From assembly GCF_965224175.1 (NCBI RefSeq), contig NZ_OZ245041.1, positions 434,001-498,000 on the forward strand: a stretch of 64,000 bases of DNA, given 5' to 3'. Of the stretch, positions 15,153 to 24,042 are shown piece by piece. Position numbers and translations under genes: made by a program. Within the stretch, counting starts at the first letter, position 1; the number at the start of each line of letters is the position of its first letter. Origin of the DNA: Kordia sp965224175. GTDB taxonomy: Bacteria > Bacteroidota > Bacteroidia > Flavobacteriales > Flavobacteriaceae. Under the pieces are notes generated by a model, which saw nothing but the letters and a program-made list of their open reading frames with translations, had not been told where the DNA came from and did no database searches.

Positions 15153-17879
15153 TTATTCGATAATTAATTTCTTAGTCACCGTTTTTTCTTGATCAGTTAC
15201 TGTAATTAGATACATACCAGTACTCACATTTTTTAATGAAATATTTTCATTGAATGTAGCTGTAGCATTAAAATCTTTAGCATATACTAATCTTCCTGAA
15301 ATATCGTGAACATTTACATTGATATCTTCTCCAGATTGCGAGTTAAACGATAATGAAAACTCACCTTTGTTTGGGTTTGGATATAAAGTGAAATTATCTA
15401 AAGTAAATTCTTCATTACTTAATACGATAGTAGTTGTTGTAGAACAAAGTTCAATAGACCATTCGTTCACAGTTCCAGCGTCACCATCCCAAAAGTCAAG
15501 AAATACTAAATCCCAAGTTCCAGCAGGATTTGTCCCGTTGAAATCGGCCATCGATTCCAATGGACTTGCCAAACCTACTGTTGGTGATGCACAGTTTATT
15601 GGCGCTTCGCCATCTTTGAATGTGATATCAATATTTCCATATTGAGCATCATTACAAGTTCTAAACCATAAATCTTTGAACAAGCCACCAGGAGTTTGTA
15701 TTTGCATTTGTAAATCTCCAATATATGCGTGTGTTACATCTACGCTTACTCTAATGTCGGTAATTGGAGTTGTTTCTGTAACCGTTACAGGAATAAATAA
15801 TGGAGCACCTGCGCCAGGCATTCCAGTTCCGTCAGGAATACCTGAAGAAATTGTGCCCGTTGTATATGTATTACAAACCGTATTCTCTGTTACTGTAGCT
15901 CCGATTGAGAACGATTTAGAAATTGCAAAGAAAATGTTACCTACAGCTTCAATTTTTATTCTACAGAATGGTTCAAAAGTAGATGCAGGAAATGTAACAG
16001 GTTCAGAACCATCATTTGCGGTATTTGAAGCTAATACAGTATCAAAATTTTGTCCGCCATCAGTAGATAATAAAATATTTACGTTTGATGTGTTAATTCC
16101 ATTTGCTGTTGTTCCGGCTACATCCCAAGTAATCGTAGTGCTTGCACCAGTTGAGAAACTTTCATTTGTGGTATCTGGAGCTGTTACTCTAAATGGACCT
16201 GTATTTGCCAAAGTAACTCTCATGTCATCTCTGTTTGTTTGTCCTCCATTTGGAGTTCCGTTGTCTCTTACGGTTAATGCAAAATCCATTACTCTTGCTA
16301 CATTAGGAACTACTTCCCATGTAGGTGTTAAGGTATTATTTAAAATATCACTTAATTGTGGAAATGTACGTTCTCCAGTTGGCATTGGGGAATATGATCT
16401 AAATTGAGGATTAGTAGTACTTGTTGTATTTGGGGCACTTGTAGTAGTTCCTGGATCTACTTGTTCCCAGCAATACGATAATGTTGTTCCATTCGCATCA
16501 CTACCGGTTCCTGTTAAGGTAAAAGCAGTTCCGTAAGGAATAGTGTAATCAGCACCTGCATTTGCTACAGGAGCAGTATTTCCATTATTTGTATTTACAG
16601 AACATACTGGATTTGTTGTAGATGTAATTCTAGCATACATTTGATCAATACTTATTGCATGAAAATGATCATCACTATTATTTTGTACATTATCTGAACC
16701 GCAAATACCAGCATACGCCATAATTGTTGTTCCACTTCCAGGCTCAACAGCAGTAGTAGGATTTCTATTTGGTGGTTCGCAAGAACCTTGAACTCCATTG
16801 AATGTATGATTTGCTCCAAATTGATGTCCCATTTCATGTGCTACGAAATCAATATCATAAGGATCTCCTACAGGATTGTCTAAACCAGTAACACCTTGTG
16901 CTTTTACGTTATTGAAGCAAATTCCTCCAAGAATGGCAACACCACCACCACCGGTAGTAAATACATGTCCAATATCATAATTTGCAGATTGAATGTTTGT
17001 ATCTATGGTTGTTTGATTTTGTGTAAGTAAAGCTTCTGGATCATCATCTGTATATCCGTCGTCTTCCGCCAAGAAAATAATACTCGCATTGTCTACAAGT
17101 GTCATTGTTAAAGACATGTCTCTTTCGTATACTGCATTTACTCTTGTCATGGTAACATTCATTGCAGCTAAAACTGTAGCTCTTTTCACAGAATCACTAG
17201 CGGCACCTTGTCCGGCAGCATTGATATGATAGTTTGCGTATTCTTGCGTACAAGCTAGTGCCAAACGAAATGTTCTTAATATACCATCGTTAGCATTTTT
17301 TGCTATAAATCCATTGTCAATACTAGGTGGTCTATTTAATGAATTATCTTCTACTAACGAACAACTTGAATTGTTTCTAGTATTTTTGTGTAGGTTTTCC
17401 TTGGCATATAATACATAGGTATTTAAATCTTTTGTATATGGATCAATATACAGCGTTTTTCCGATAGTATGTACAGTTGCATGAAAACCAAAAATGGTTG
17501 TAGAGAAACGAATTACAGTTCCTGTACCTTCTCTACTAATCGCAACGTATGATTGAATTTCTGGATAATTAGCGGCAAATGCTGGTTCCATAATAGAAGC
17601 ATTGTATACTTCGAAGTTTTCTAATTTTCCTTCTGCATTTGGAAATTGAATAACGATTTCAGAATGAATATTCAAATCTCTATCTGGTGCAGTGGCTAGT
17701 AATTGTTTCATCGAATTAAGATCTAAACTAAAGAGATCGTAGGCGATGGGAGTAGAAGTTCTTTCTAATAACTCTTCCTGGGAGTAGTTAGTGTTATTAG
17801 TTTCTTTCCAAAAGGATTTTCCTTGAGAAAATCCAAGAAGAGGAAGTAAAAGAACTATAAAAAAGTAATTCTTTCTCAT
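15153..17879 (-). CDS. Secreted reprolysin-like zinc metalloprotease with P-domain and type IX sorting domain
   Basis: A 908-residue secreted protease. Signal peptide 1-19 (FIVLLLPLLGFSQ). A pro-like region to about 195 precedes the catalytic domain (about 200-430), which has the extended zinc motif HEMGHQFGANH (His348, His352, His358, with Glu349 as base), typical of reprolysin/M12B-like metzincins. Then come an Ig/PKD-like segment (about 435-560), a second beta domain, a proprotein-convertase-type P domain (about 685-825, with DVTHAYIGDLQMQIQTPGG) and a C-terminal type IX sorting domain (about 830-908, FTLYPNPNKGEF to TKKLIIE), so it should pass the outer membrane by the PorSS/T9SS route and be anchored or released. 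Start chosen at the ATG that gives the signal peptide. Transcribed alone with a strong terminator. Confidence 0.92.
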   Translation of the reverse strand: MRKNYFFIVLLLPLLGFSQGKSFWKETNNTNYSQEELLERTSTPIAYDLFSLDLNSMKQLLATAPDRDLNIHSEIVIQFPNAEGKLENFEVYNASIMEPAFAANYPEIQSYVAISREGTGTVIRFSTTIFGFHATVHTIGKTLYIDPYTKDLNTYVLYAKENLHKNTRNNSSCSLVEDNSLNRPPSIDNGFIAKNANDGILRTFRLALACTQEYANYHINAAGQGAASDSVKRATVLAAMNVTMTRVNAVYERDMSLTMTLVDNASIIFLAEDDGYTDDDPEALLTQNQTTIDTNIQSANYDIGHVFTTGGGGVAILGGICFNNVKAQGVTGLDNPVGDPYDIDFVAHEMGHQFGANHTFNGVQGSCEPPNRNPTTAVEPGSGTTIMAYAGICGSDNVQNNSDDHFHAISIDQMYARITSTTNPVCSVNTNNGNTAPVANAGADYTIPYGTAFTLTGTGSDANGTTLSYCWEQVDPGTTTSAPNTTSTTNPQFRSYSPMPTGERTFPQLSDILNNTLTPTWEVVPNVARVMDFALTVRDNGTPNGGQTNRDDMRVTLANTGPFRVTAPDTTNESFSTGASTTITWDVAGTTANGINTSNVNILLSTDGGQNFDTVLASNTANDGSEPVTFPASTFEPFCRIKIEAVGNIFFAISKSFSIGATVTENTVCNTYTTGTISSGIPDGTGMPGAGAPLFIPVTVTETTPITDIRVSVDVTHAYIGDLQMQIQTPGGLFKDLWFRTCNDAQYGNIDITFKDGEAPINCASPTVGLASPLESMADFNGTNPAGTWDLVFLDFWDGDAGTVNEWSIELCSTTTTIVLSNEEFTLDNFTLYPNPNKGEFSLSFNSQSGEDINVNVHDISGRLVYAKDFNATATFNENISLKNVSTGMYLITVTDQEKTVTKKLIIE

Positions 17880-18005
17880 AATTTTTTTAGGATTATTTTT
17901 AGTTTTATAAAAGTGGTTAAAGTTAAGTTTTTTTTTACTATTTGGTGAGAAAGTTTTAACAATTAATGATTGAAACAGATTCGTTTTTACGAAGTTATTT
18001 GTTTT

Positions 18006-18716
18006 TTAATTCCAAGCTTTAATATTCTCTAGATCAATGTCTAGTACTAATAGGCTATGAAGTCCAGAAAGTGGTACACCGCTTTCCATTGTTTGCCAAT
18101 CTTCCCAACTGGCATATAATCCGCCAATCGGAATAATTTTTACCCACATTTGATAACCTTTTGGGCGTCCGTTTTCGTCTAAATACCACAAATAAGAATC
18201 ACCTGGAGTAGTTCCGCCTGAATTGTATGTAACAAGCAATCTTTTTTCGCCATTTTCGGTAGTAACAATGCTACGTGAAACACCTTCATCAAATACTTTA
18301 TGTGGAGCAACTAACCAAAAAGAATCATTATTAAAGAATGAAAGTGCTTTTTCAATGTGTTCAGACTTCTCAGTTCCTTCTATTGGTTTTCCATCAATGA
18401 AAACAATACTTTTATTTGATTGTTCTAAGTCTAAGGCGACTTTTATATTATTCCAAGAAACATCTACTTTATATTGGTCTTTATCCCAAAGATAATGGTG
18501 TCCGCCAGGAAATGTCCAACTCAAATAACGTGTATTTTTATATGCATCATGATTTACAGCAGTAAGCATTTTTTGTGCTAAACGATCAGCTTCAGTACTT
18601 TTAGTTCCTTCTGGTAAATCTTCGTTGTACTTTATATACACAAAAGCAAAAAGAAGTAAGAGTATAACGAAGATTCCTAGAACTAGTTTTCCTAGAATTT
18701 TAAATATTTTTTTCAT
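18006..18716 (-). CDS. Membrane-anchored envelope protein of unknown function
   Basis: A 236-residue protein with one N-terminal hydrophobic helix (about 8-29, LGKLVLGIFVILLLLFAFVYI), probably an uncleaved anchor, and a soluble domain rich in Trp, Tyr and Gly (SWTFPGGHHYLWDKD, DSYLWYLDENGRPKGYQMWVK). I do not recognise the family; the alternating strands recall LolA-like lipoprotein-binding folds, which is only an impression. It starts 29 bp after the end of the DUF4846 lipoprotein gene, so both are likely co-transcribed envelope proteins. Confidence 0.55.
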   Translation of the reverse strand: MKKIFKILGKLVLGIFVILLLLFAFVYIKYNEDLPEGTKSTEADRLAQKMLTAVNHDAYKNTRYLSWTFPGGHHYLWDKDQYKVDVSWNNIKVALDLEQSNKSIVFIDGKPIEGTEKSEHIEKALSFFNNDSFWLVAPHKVFDEGVSRSIVTTENGEKRLLVTYNSGGTTPGDSYLWYLDENGRPKGYQMWVKIIPIGGLYASWEDWQTMESGVPLSGLHSLLVLDIDLENIKAWN

Positions 18717-18745
18717 TGCGTTATCGTTAGGCTTGATCGTGGAAA

Positions 18746-19600
18746 TTATTCTTTAAAACGTCTTAAATCAGTACTTTCAAATGTCCATTCTGGTGTGTGT
18801 AGTGTTCCTTCTTTGGCTTTGTACCATGGACTTAATGTAGCATTCTGCTTGTTTACTAAGATTTGAGTTTCTTGTGCGGGCATATAACTTTGTGCGATCA
18901 TAAATATTTTTTCTCCTTGTGCATTTTTTGCGACATCTACTACAATTACTGCATGTCCGTAAGGATTTCCTTGTTGAATAAATACATCGCCAACTTGAAT
19001 ATCATTGATGTTATTTACTTTGGCGAGTTCTTTTCGTAGAGAAGCTGTATTCGCATACGCAAAAATATAATTCATGTAGCGTCTGAATTTTTTATACGAA
19101 TGATCACCTTTTGCATATTTCTTGAAATATCTAGGTTTTCCATCAGATAGAAAGGTAAAATGAATGTCTTGTAAACGTTTTTGTTTGAATAAGAATTCTC
19201 CACGTAAGCGCATTACTGCGTCAGCGCATTGTTGCAAATCGCGAGTGCCAATTTCCATATCTACGACAGAAATATATACGTTGTTATTGTATTTTTCGCG
19301 ACCATCAAAATATTTTACTTTACTATTGAATGATTTTAAAGGCAAATTTCTCAGGTAGGTTCCGAAATGAGTTGTTTCAAGCGGAATTCTTGTGTAGTTT
19401 TTTGGAGTGTTGAATCGTTCCTGAATTGTTTTTCCATTCGGATTTATCAAATTGTCCTCAATTTCAGTAACTTGCTGTAATGCGATGTCTTTCGTTTGTT
19501 GGACTACTTGTTTTTTTTCTTCCGCACAAGCGAATACAATCAAACTTAAAAACAGCACAAAAACTGTATTTTTTATAGAATATATAGTCAAATTTCGCAT
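18746..19600 (-). CDS. DUF4846 lipoprotein
   Basis: A 284-residue lipoprotein: the ATG at 19600 gives MRNLTIYSIKN followed by a hydrophobic core and lipobox LIVFAC, with Cys25 as the predicted lipidated residue. An upstream in-frame start at 19669 would add 23 residues that spoil the signal peptide. The rest fits DUF4846: RIPLETTHFGTYLRNLPLK at the start of the domain, the DMEIGTRDLQQCADAVMRLR block and a C-terminal NPYGHAVIVVDVA segment in which Gly-His-Ala recalls the active-site strand of NlpC/P60-like folds. A peptidoglycan- or protein-processing role is possible but unproven. Confidence 0.75.
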   Translation of the reverse strand: MRNLTIYSIKNTVFVLFLSLIVFACAEEKKQVVQQTKDIALQQVTEIEDNLINPNGKTIQERFNTPKNYTRIPLETTHFGTYLRNLPLKSFNSKVKYFDGREKYNNNVYISVVDMEIGTRDLQQCADAVMRLRGEFLFKQKRLQDIHFTFLSDGKPRYFKKYAKGDHSYKKFRRYMNYIFAYANTASLRKELAKVNNINDIQVGDVFIQQGNPYGHAVIVVDVAKNAQGEKIFMIAQSYMPAQETQILVNKQNATLSPWYKAKEGTLHTPEWTFESTDLRRFKE

Positions 19601-19687
19601 TTGATGTTTATTTTTACTTTCACGTATTAAATCTACGAAATAATACAAGTAATAAATAATGAAATACAAACAATAACTACGAAAAAG

Positions 19688-20215
19688 ATGAATATTTTAG
19701 GAATAAGCTCACGAATTAAACATCCTGAATACGGTTTGGGTGTAGTCACTAACGTAACTTCTAAACACTATTGGGTTACTTTTATAGAAAACGGACTCGA
19801 AACTATTGATATTGATAGTGAATTTGAAATTATTGACGCTGTAGAAGATGAAGTAGATAGTGTGAGTTTTTATGAAGTAGAAACAATTTTACGAAATATG
19901 CTTAAAAAATGGTCAGATGTGTCTGAAATTATTCCGATTGCCGATAAGTGGAAAGGAGGAAAGCTGATTTTAGAACCTGGTGACACTAATTTGAAGAGTA
20001 AAGAAATGCCAATTGATGGTTTTTTTCATAAAATTGTCATGGTACGTGACAGAATTCGTGTAATGGAACAAAAAATAAATTCTAGTAAAAATCTAGATGA
20101 TCAAGAAAAAGTAGATTTACAACAATATATAACACGTATGTATGGAAGTTTGACAACTTTTAATGTGTTGTTTAAAAATAAATCGCAGCAATTCGTAGGA
20201 TCGAAATCAAAATAA
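19688..20215 (+). CDS. Conserved-looking cytosolic protein with N-terminal beta-barrel-like segment
   Basis: A 175-residue protein I do not recognise as a named family. The first ~45 residues (RIKHPEYGLGVVTNV, YWVTFIENGLETIDID) look like the small beta-barrel found at the ends of UvrD/CarD-type proteins, where 'hyp-HPxxGxGxV' is a recurring pattern. The remainder is charged and helical (about 60-165) without motifs. It has no signal peptide. It is divergent from the DUF4846 gene, 87 bp away, and ends in front of a bidirectional terminator shared with the fasciclin gene. Confidence 0.6.
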   Translation: MNILGISSRIKHPEYGLGVVTNVTSKHYWVTFIENGLETIDIDSEFEIIDAVEDEVDSVSFYEVETILRNMLKKWSDVSEIIPIADKWKGGKLILEPGDTNLKSKEMPIDGFFHKIVMVRDRIRVMEQKINSSKNLDDQEKVDLQQYITRMYGSLTTFNVLFKNKSQQFVGSKSK

Positions 20216-20260
20216 GATAGATAGCGTATACTTTTTGATCTAATTTTCGACAAAAGCACA

Positions 20261-20296
20261 AAAAAGGGAACAATTTCAATGAAACTGTTCCCTTTT
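20261..20296. terminator. Bidirectional terminator between convergent genes
   Basis: AAAAAGGGAACA and TGTTCCCTTTTT form a 12-bp perfect stem; the loop contains a further TTC/GAA pairing. It lies between the convergent 19.7-kb gene and the fasciclin gene and serves both. Confidence 0.85.
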
Positions 20297-20320
20297 TGCG
20301 TAAAACTAACTAACACTAAA

Positions 20321-20833
20321 TTATGGCATTACTACGCTGTCAATTACGTGAATAACTCCATTACTTCCCATAAGGTCAGTTTTTGAAATCATGCTGTAAT
20401 TTCCATTTGCGTCTTTCAGCCAAATTCCTTTGTCGTTTTGAGTGACTGTAATTTTTGATCCGCTAAGCGTTGTTAGCGTCACTTTTCCTTTTCCTTTTTT
20501 CAAAGCAGCAACTACATCTTTTGCAGTTAATTTTCCCTTGATAACATGATATGTTAGAATGCTAGTTAATTTTCCTTTGTTTTCTGGCTTCAATAAAGCA
20601 CCTAATGTATTTGCGTCAATTTTAGCAAAAGCATCATTTGTAGGAGCAAATACTGTAAATGGTCCGTCAGATTTTAAAGCTTCTACCAATCCTGCAGCTT
20701 TAACAGCCGTAACTAATGTTGAAAAACTTGTACTTGAAGCAGCAATATCTACGACATCTTTACTTTGTGCGTTTGTATTTATTGTAAATAAGAATAAAGC
20801 AACAGTTGTGATTGTTAGGATTAATTTTTTCAT
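20321..20833 (-). CDS. Secreted fasciclin (FAS1) domain protein
   Basis: A 170-residue secreted protein: signal peptide about 1-22 (ILTITTVALFLFTINTNAQS) and a single FAS1 domain covering the rest. The family blocks are clear: FSTLVTAVKAAGLVEALKSDGPFTVFAPTNDAF (H1 region) and ILTYHVIKGKLTAKDV followed by the closing GVIHVIDSVVMP (H2). FAS1 domains mediate adhesion or bind small hydrophobic ligands. The gene is divergent from an ECF sigma factor/anti-sigma pair, with 117 bp between starts. The same trio (FAS1 protein beside SigK/RskA) controls MPT70/MPT83 in mycobacteria, so control by the neighbouring sigma factor is plausible. Confidence 0.9.
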   Translation of the reverse strand: MKKLILTITTVALFLFTINTNAQSKDVVDIAASSTSFSTLVTAVKAAGLVEALKSDGPFTVFAPTNDAFAKIDANTLGALLKPENKGKLTSILTYHVIKGKLTAKDVVAALKKGKGKVTLTTLSGSKITVTQNDKGIWLKDANGNYSMISKTDLMGSNGVIHVIDSVVMP

Positions 20834-20950
20834 AATAATTTTTTTTAGTTTTTAAATTTTTAATTCTTTTTCTAAATTTCTTAAGCGCTTTCAATTTTAT
20901 ATACACAAGTTTTTACCTTTTGGATGAGCTAGGTTAATTTTTTTTTAAAT

Positions 20951-21526
20951 TTGATAAGATTTATTTCAAAAGTGAAAAACGAAACCATAATTATTGAACG
21001 ATTTCAGAATCGTGATGAAGCCGCACTGTCAAAGCTATACGACAAGTATTCGGGTGCTATTTATGGTGTCATAATTCGTATGTGTAGAAATGAAGAAACT
21101 GCACAAGAAATTTTACAAGAAACTTTTATGAAAGCGTGGGATAAATCACATTTATATGATGCATCTAAAGGAAAATTTTATACATGGTTGTATAGAATTG
21201 CTCGAAATACAACGTTAAATTTCTTAAGAAAAGATGATAAACTCATCCAAACAGACGATTTAAGTGTATATAAAGATGAAGGTGTAGAAGAGAATCAAGA
21301 ATTGCATATAGAATTAAAAGGTGCATTGGCAAAACTAGATGCACATCATCAAAAAGCTTTACGACTCGTATACTTTAACGGACTAACACACAAAGAAGCA
21401 CATGAAGAAATGGGCGTTCCTTTGGGAACTTTCAAATCATATGTGCGACAAGCTGTAGAAAAGTTACGTGTATTGTACGCAAAAGAGCTGCTTCTTTTAA
21501 TCTGTATCTTAGAACTGTTGACATGA
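20951..21526 (+). CDS. ECF RNA polymerase sigma factor
   Basis: A sigma-70 ECF-type factor of about 184-191 residues. Region 2 spans about 25-95 (ALSKLYDKYSGAIYGVI, ETAQEILQETFMKAWDK, FYTWLYRIARNTTLNFLR) and region 4 about 125-180 (LDAHHQKALRLVYFNGLTHKEAHEEMGVPLGTFKSYVRQAVEKLR). No ATG is available before residue 40; the start must be TTG at 20951 or GTG at 20972, an in-frame TAG at 20930 limiting it upstream. The stop overlaps the anti-sigma ATG by 4 bp (ATGA), the usual translational coupling of such pairs. The pair most resembles SigK/RskA-type systems. Confidence 0.9.
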   Translation: MIRFISKVKNETIIIERFQNRDEAALSKLYDKYSGAIYGVIIRMCRNEETAQEILQETFMKAWDKSHLYDASKGKFYTWLYRIARNTTLNFLRKDDKLIQTDDLSVYKDEGVEENQELHIELKGALAKLDAHHQKALRLVYFNGLTHKEAHEEMGVPLGTFKSYVRQAVEKLRVLYAKELLLLICILELLT

Positions 21527-22314
21527 AGGATAGAAAAACTGTCATAGAAAGCGGAATGCTAGAAATGTACTTGTTAGGTTTATTACCTGATGAACAGGTT
21601 GCTGTGCTTGAAAAAATGTTAGTAGAAGATATTGTTTTAGCTGAAAAATATGCCGAAATAGAACAAGACTTTGAGAATGTTTCATTGGAAAATGCAATAC
21701 AACCGCCAGATTTTATCAAAGAAGATCTTTTTACAGCTATACAAGAAGATTCGAAAGTAAAAACACTTCCAAAAGAAACTACACAAAAAGAAGCTAAAAA
21801 TCCACAGACATTTATGTGGATTGCTGCTGGATTCGCTGCAGTATTTATGATAACTTCTTTGTGGATGTTTACACAATGGAATACTACACAAGACGATTTA
21901 CAAGTAACACAACAGGAATTAAAAGAAATCAAAGAACAGATCAATGATCTAAAAGGCAACTTAAAAGATTCAGAATTACTTGCTCAAATTGTAAAAGATC
22001 CAAATACATTGCAATATGCATTGAAAGGAAATGATAAAATTCCAGGAGGCTTTGCCACGGCGTATATCAACCATGAAGATAAATCTGCGATTGTAAATGC
22101 TCAAAAACTTCCAGCGTTACCAGATGATAAAACTTATCAAATGTGGGCAGATGTTGAAGGCGAAATGATCAATATGGGAATTATTGACAAAAGTAAAGAT
22201 GTGGTTATCTTAGAATATATAGACGCAGCTACTTCATTAAATATAACTATTGAACCTGCTGGCGGAAGTGATCATGCAACTGTAACACAATTGGTGTCTA
22301 ATGTATATCTGTAG
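21523..22314 (+). CDS. Membrane anti-sigma factor, RskA-like
   Basis: A 263-residue single-pass anti-sigma factor. The cytoplasmic N-terminal part (about 1-85: ESGMLEMYLLGLLPDEQVAVLEKML, then a helical stretch) is the sigma-binding ASD region, one membrane helix lies at about 90-110 (FMWIAAGFAAVFMITSLWMF), then a coiled coil (about 115-150) and a periplasmic RskA-C-like domain (ALPALPDDKTYQMWAD-type strand near 200, ending TIEPAGGSDHATVTQLV). It should hold the preceding sigma factor at the membrane until cleaved. Its ATG overlaps the sigma stop by 4 bp. Confidence 0.85.
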   Translation: MKDRKTVIESGMLEMYLLGLLPDEQVAVLEKMLVEDIVLAEKYAEIEQDFENVSLENAIQPPDFIKEDLFTAIQEDSKVKTLPKETTQKEAKNPQTFMWIAAGFAAVFMITSLWMFTQWNTTQDDLQVTQQELKEIKEQINDLKGNLKDSELLAQIVKDPNTLQYALKGNDKIPGGFATAYINHEDKSAIVNAQKLPALPDDKTYQMWADVEGEMINMGIIDKSKDVVILEYIDAATSLNITIEPAGGSDHATVTQLVSNVYL

Positions 22315-22463
22315 GTATTAGAATAAACCATCACTCTATAATCGAGTTTTAAAAGCTCCGATGCTTACGTCGAATATTTTTAGTTATTTCCATATACATT
22401 GAGCGTATTTATTCAAAAAATATCAGCTATAGTATTGGTCTTTTTATCTTTATAAAATAACTT
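22315..22463. other. Intergenic DNA before the decamer repeat
   Basis: No gene or RNA is apparent. It holds the 3' flank of the anti-sigma gene, a short non-coding phrase with ATAATCGAGTTTTAAAAGCTC, and then runs into the tandem repeat. Confidence 0.4.
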
Positions 22464-22636
22464 CAAGTCTAACCAAGTCTAACCAAGTCTAACCAAGTCT
22501 AACCAAGTCTAACCAAGTCTAACCAAGTCTAACCAAGTCTAACCAAGTCTAACCAAGTCTAACCAAGTCTAACCAAGTCTAACCAAGTCTAACCAAGTCT
22601 AACCAAGTCTAACCAAGTCTAACCAAGTCTAACCAA
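22464..22636. repeat. Decamer tandem repeat (AACCAAGTCT), 16 perfect copies
   Basis: AACCAAGTCT is repeated 16 times without a change from 22471 to 22630, with a partial copy on each side. The right end runs 18 bp into the 3' end of the AlkD-like gene and supplies its last five codons and stop (read on the minus strand, LVRLG then TAG). Perfect copies imply a recent or ongoing slippage expansion. A related octamer (TCTAACAA) repeats at 41065. Confidence 0.95.
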
Positions 22637-23296
22637 TCTCCGAATCGCTTCACGTTCGCTTAATTCTTTCAATTTTACAGATTTTACAAAATCTAATACA
22701 GCTTTGGGCTGAACTTTCCCGTATTCACGTAATGCCCAACCAATGGCTTTTTGAATGAAGAACTCTTCTGAATCTTTATGAAGTGTACACTGTTTGAACA
22801 ACTCTACTTCATCAGTTTCGTTTTTATAGCTCAATTGATACAAAATTGCAGAGCGATTCAGCCACATATTGTCATTAGCAGAATAATAATCGAGCATCTT
22901 GCGTTTTTGCTCAGGAAACTGCAATAAATATTTACCAAAGACGTGTTTTGCCAAAAAATCAACGCTGTCCCACCAAGAATGCGTAGTAATCATACGTGTA
23001 AAGAAACGTCCATCTTCTAAATTATACTTTTTATTTAAAAACTTTTGGTACAATTCCATCGCAGTATAATGGTATTCACGTTGAGGTAGCTTATAAAGTT
23101 TATTCACCACATCGCGAATGTTTTCTTGTAGAAACGACTTATGTGCTACAACCAATTCTTTCGTTAATTGTTTCCGTAAAGGCGCTTTAATTCCATGGAA
23201 ATGAAATAAATTTCGCATATATACTTGCATTTGCTGTTGATTATCAGCATTTGCATTAGCTTCAAAAGCTGTTTGTAATTGTGTAATGAATTCCAT
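22619..23296 (-). CDS. AlkD-like DNA alkylation repeat protein
   Basis: A 225-residue HEAT-like all-helical protein of the AlkC/AlkD DNA glycosylase family, which removes alkylated purines without base flipping. Family blocks are present: LPQREYHYTAMELYQ (about 70), ITTHSWWDSVDFLAKHVFG (about 104), NMWLNRSAILYQLSYK (about 143) and EFFIQKAIGWALREYGK (about 177). The WWDSVD acid is the catalytic Asp position of AlkD. The C-terminus is odd: the final residues and stop lie inside a perfect decamer tandem repeat, so the reading-frame end may vary between strains. The gene appears to be transcribed alone. Confidence 0.88.
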   Translation of the reverse strand: MEFITQLQTAFEANANADNQQQMQVYMRNLFHFHGIKAPLRKQLTKELVVAHKSFLQENIRDVVNKLYKLPQREYHYTAMELYQKFLNKKYNLEDGRFFTRMITTHSWWDSVDFLAKHVFGKYLLQFPEQKRKMLDYYSANDNMWLNRSAILYQLSYKNETDEVELFKQCTLHKDSEEFFIQKAIGWALREYGKVQPKAVLDFVKSVKLKELSEREAIRRLVRLG

Positions 23297-23366
23297 TCTT
23301 TGAAAGTAGTATAAAAATATGTGTTATAAAGAAAACAAAGTTAAAAGCGATTAAAAAATAACATGG

Positions 23367-23996
23367 TTACACAAAAAGCTTTGGAAATAATTCTTTGTAT
23401 TGTTTTTTGCCTAAATCTGTAAAATATGGATATAATATTCCCATCAAATTCTGAGCATACTGTATAATATCGTCATCATTAATTTCAATTTCATACACAA
23501 AAGAATTATATAGCCAAGTATTACTATAATTAATCATTCTTTCAATTAAAAAGCTACTTTCTCTATCAAAAGCGAAATCATTTAGTATTTTTTTTCCTAT
23601 CAAAATTTCAAATAAATAATGATATCCTTTAGTTCTTTCCTTATGTGCATTCAAAAAGTGACTCTTTATCTTAGTATTTAACTTTAGTAAATTATATAAA
23701 TCAGTCCAAAAGAAACGATAATCAATCATTCTTTGCAATCCAGATACGATTTGTTCTTTTACAGTTTCTAGCGTAATCTCTGTAGTATTTAATTGCTTAA
23801 TTCTACGATCAAAAACAGCAACCATTTCAAAATAGAGAGCTTCTAAAATATCGTCTCTTTTCTTAAAATGATAATTTAAATTCCCAGAACTCATTTTTGC
23901 TTCTATAGCAATCATTCTAATCGTAACATTACTGTATCCATGTGTATTAAATAACATTCTGGAAATTGACAGTATTTTTTCTTTTGTTTTACTCAT
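23367..23996 (-). CDS. TetR/AcrR-family transcriptional regulator
   Basis: A 209-residue regulator with an N-terminal HTH of the TetR family (about 1-50: ILSISRMLFNTHGYSNVTIRMIAIEAKMSSGNLNYHFKKRDDILEAL) and a helical ligand/dimer domain. The wHTH is followed by the YHFK motif typical of the family. It is divergent from an alpha/beta hydrolase gene; the 159-bp gap holds two exact 19-bp direct repeats, the first overlapping its own start codon, that are probable operators. The ligand is unknown; the target is most likely the hydrolase. Confidence 0.85.
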   Translation of the reverse strand: MSKTKEKILSISRMLFNTHGYSNVTIRMIAIEAKMSSGNLNYHFKKRDDILEALYFEMVAVFDRRIKQLNTTEITLETVKEQIVSGLQRMIDYRFFWTDLYNLLKLNTKIKSHFLNAHKERTKGYHYLFEILIGKKILNDFAFDRESSFLIERMINYSNTWLYNSFVYEIEINDDDIIQYAQNLMGILYPYFTDLGKKQYKELFPKLFV

Positions 23997-24042
23997 TAGT
24001 AAATTTGTCCTAATTTGATTGTTTTAGTAAATTTGTCCTAAT
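23996..24042. promoter_or_regulatory. Two 19-bp direct repeats, candidate TetR operators
   Basis: TTAGTAAATTTGTCCTAAT occurs exactly at 23996-24014 and 24024-24042, 28 bp (about 2.7 helical turns) apart. Each copy is weakly palindromic at its ends (TTAG and CTAA). The first copy covers the TetR start codon, as expected of an autorepressor site. Confidence 0.55.

Noticed and set aside
15676..16407. Long plus-strand frame of 243 codons inside the metalloprotease gene
   Set aside because: It is the antisense of a strongly supported secreted protease and has no recognisable motif.
22464..22636. Possible CRISPR array
   Set aside because: The copies are 10 bp long, directly adjacent and identical, with no unique spacers.
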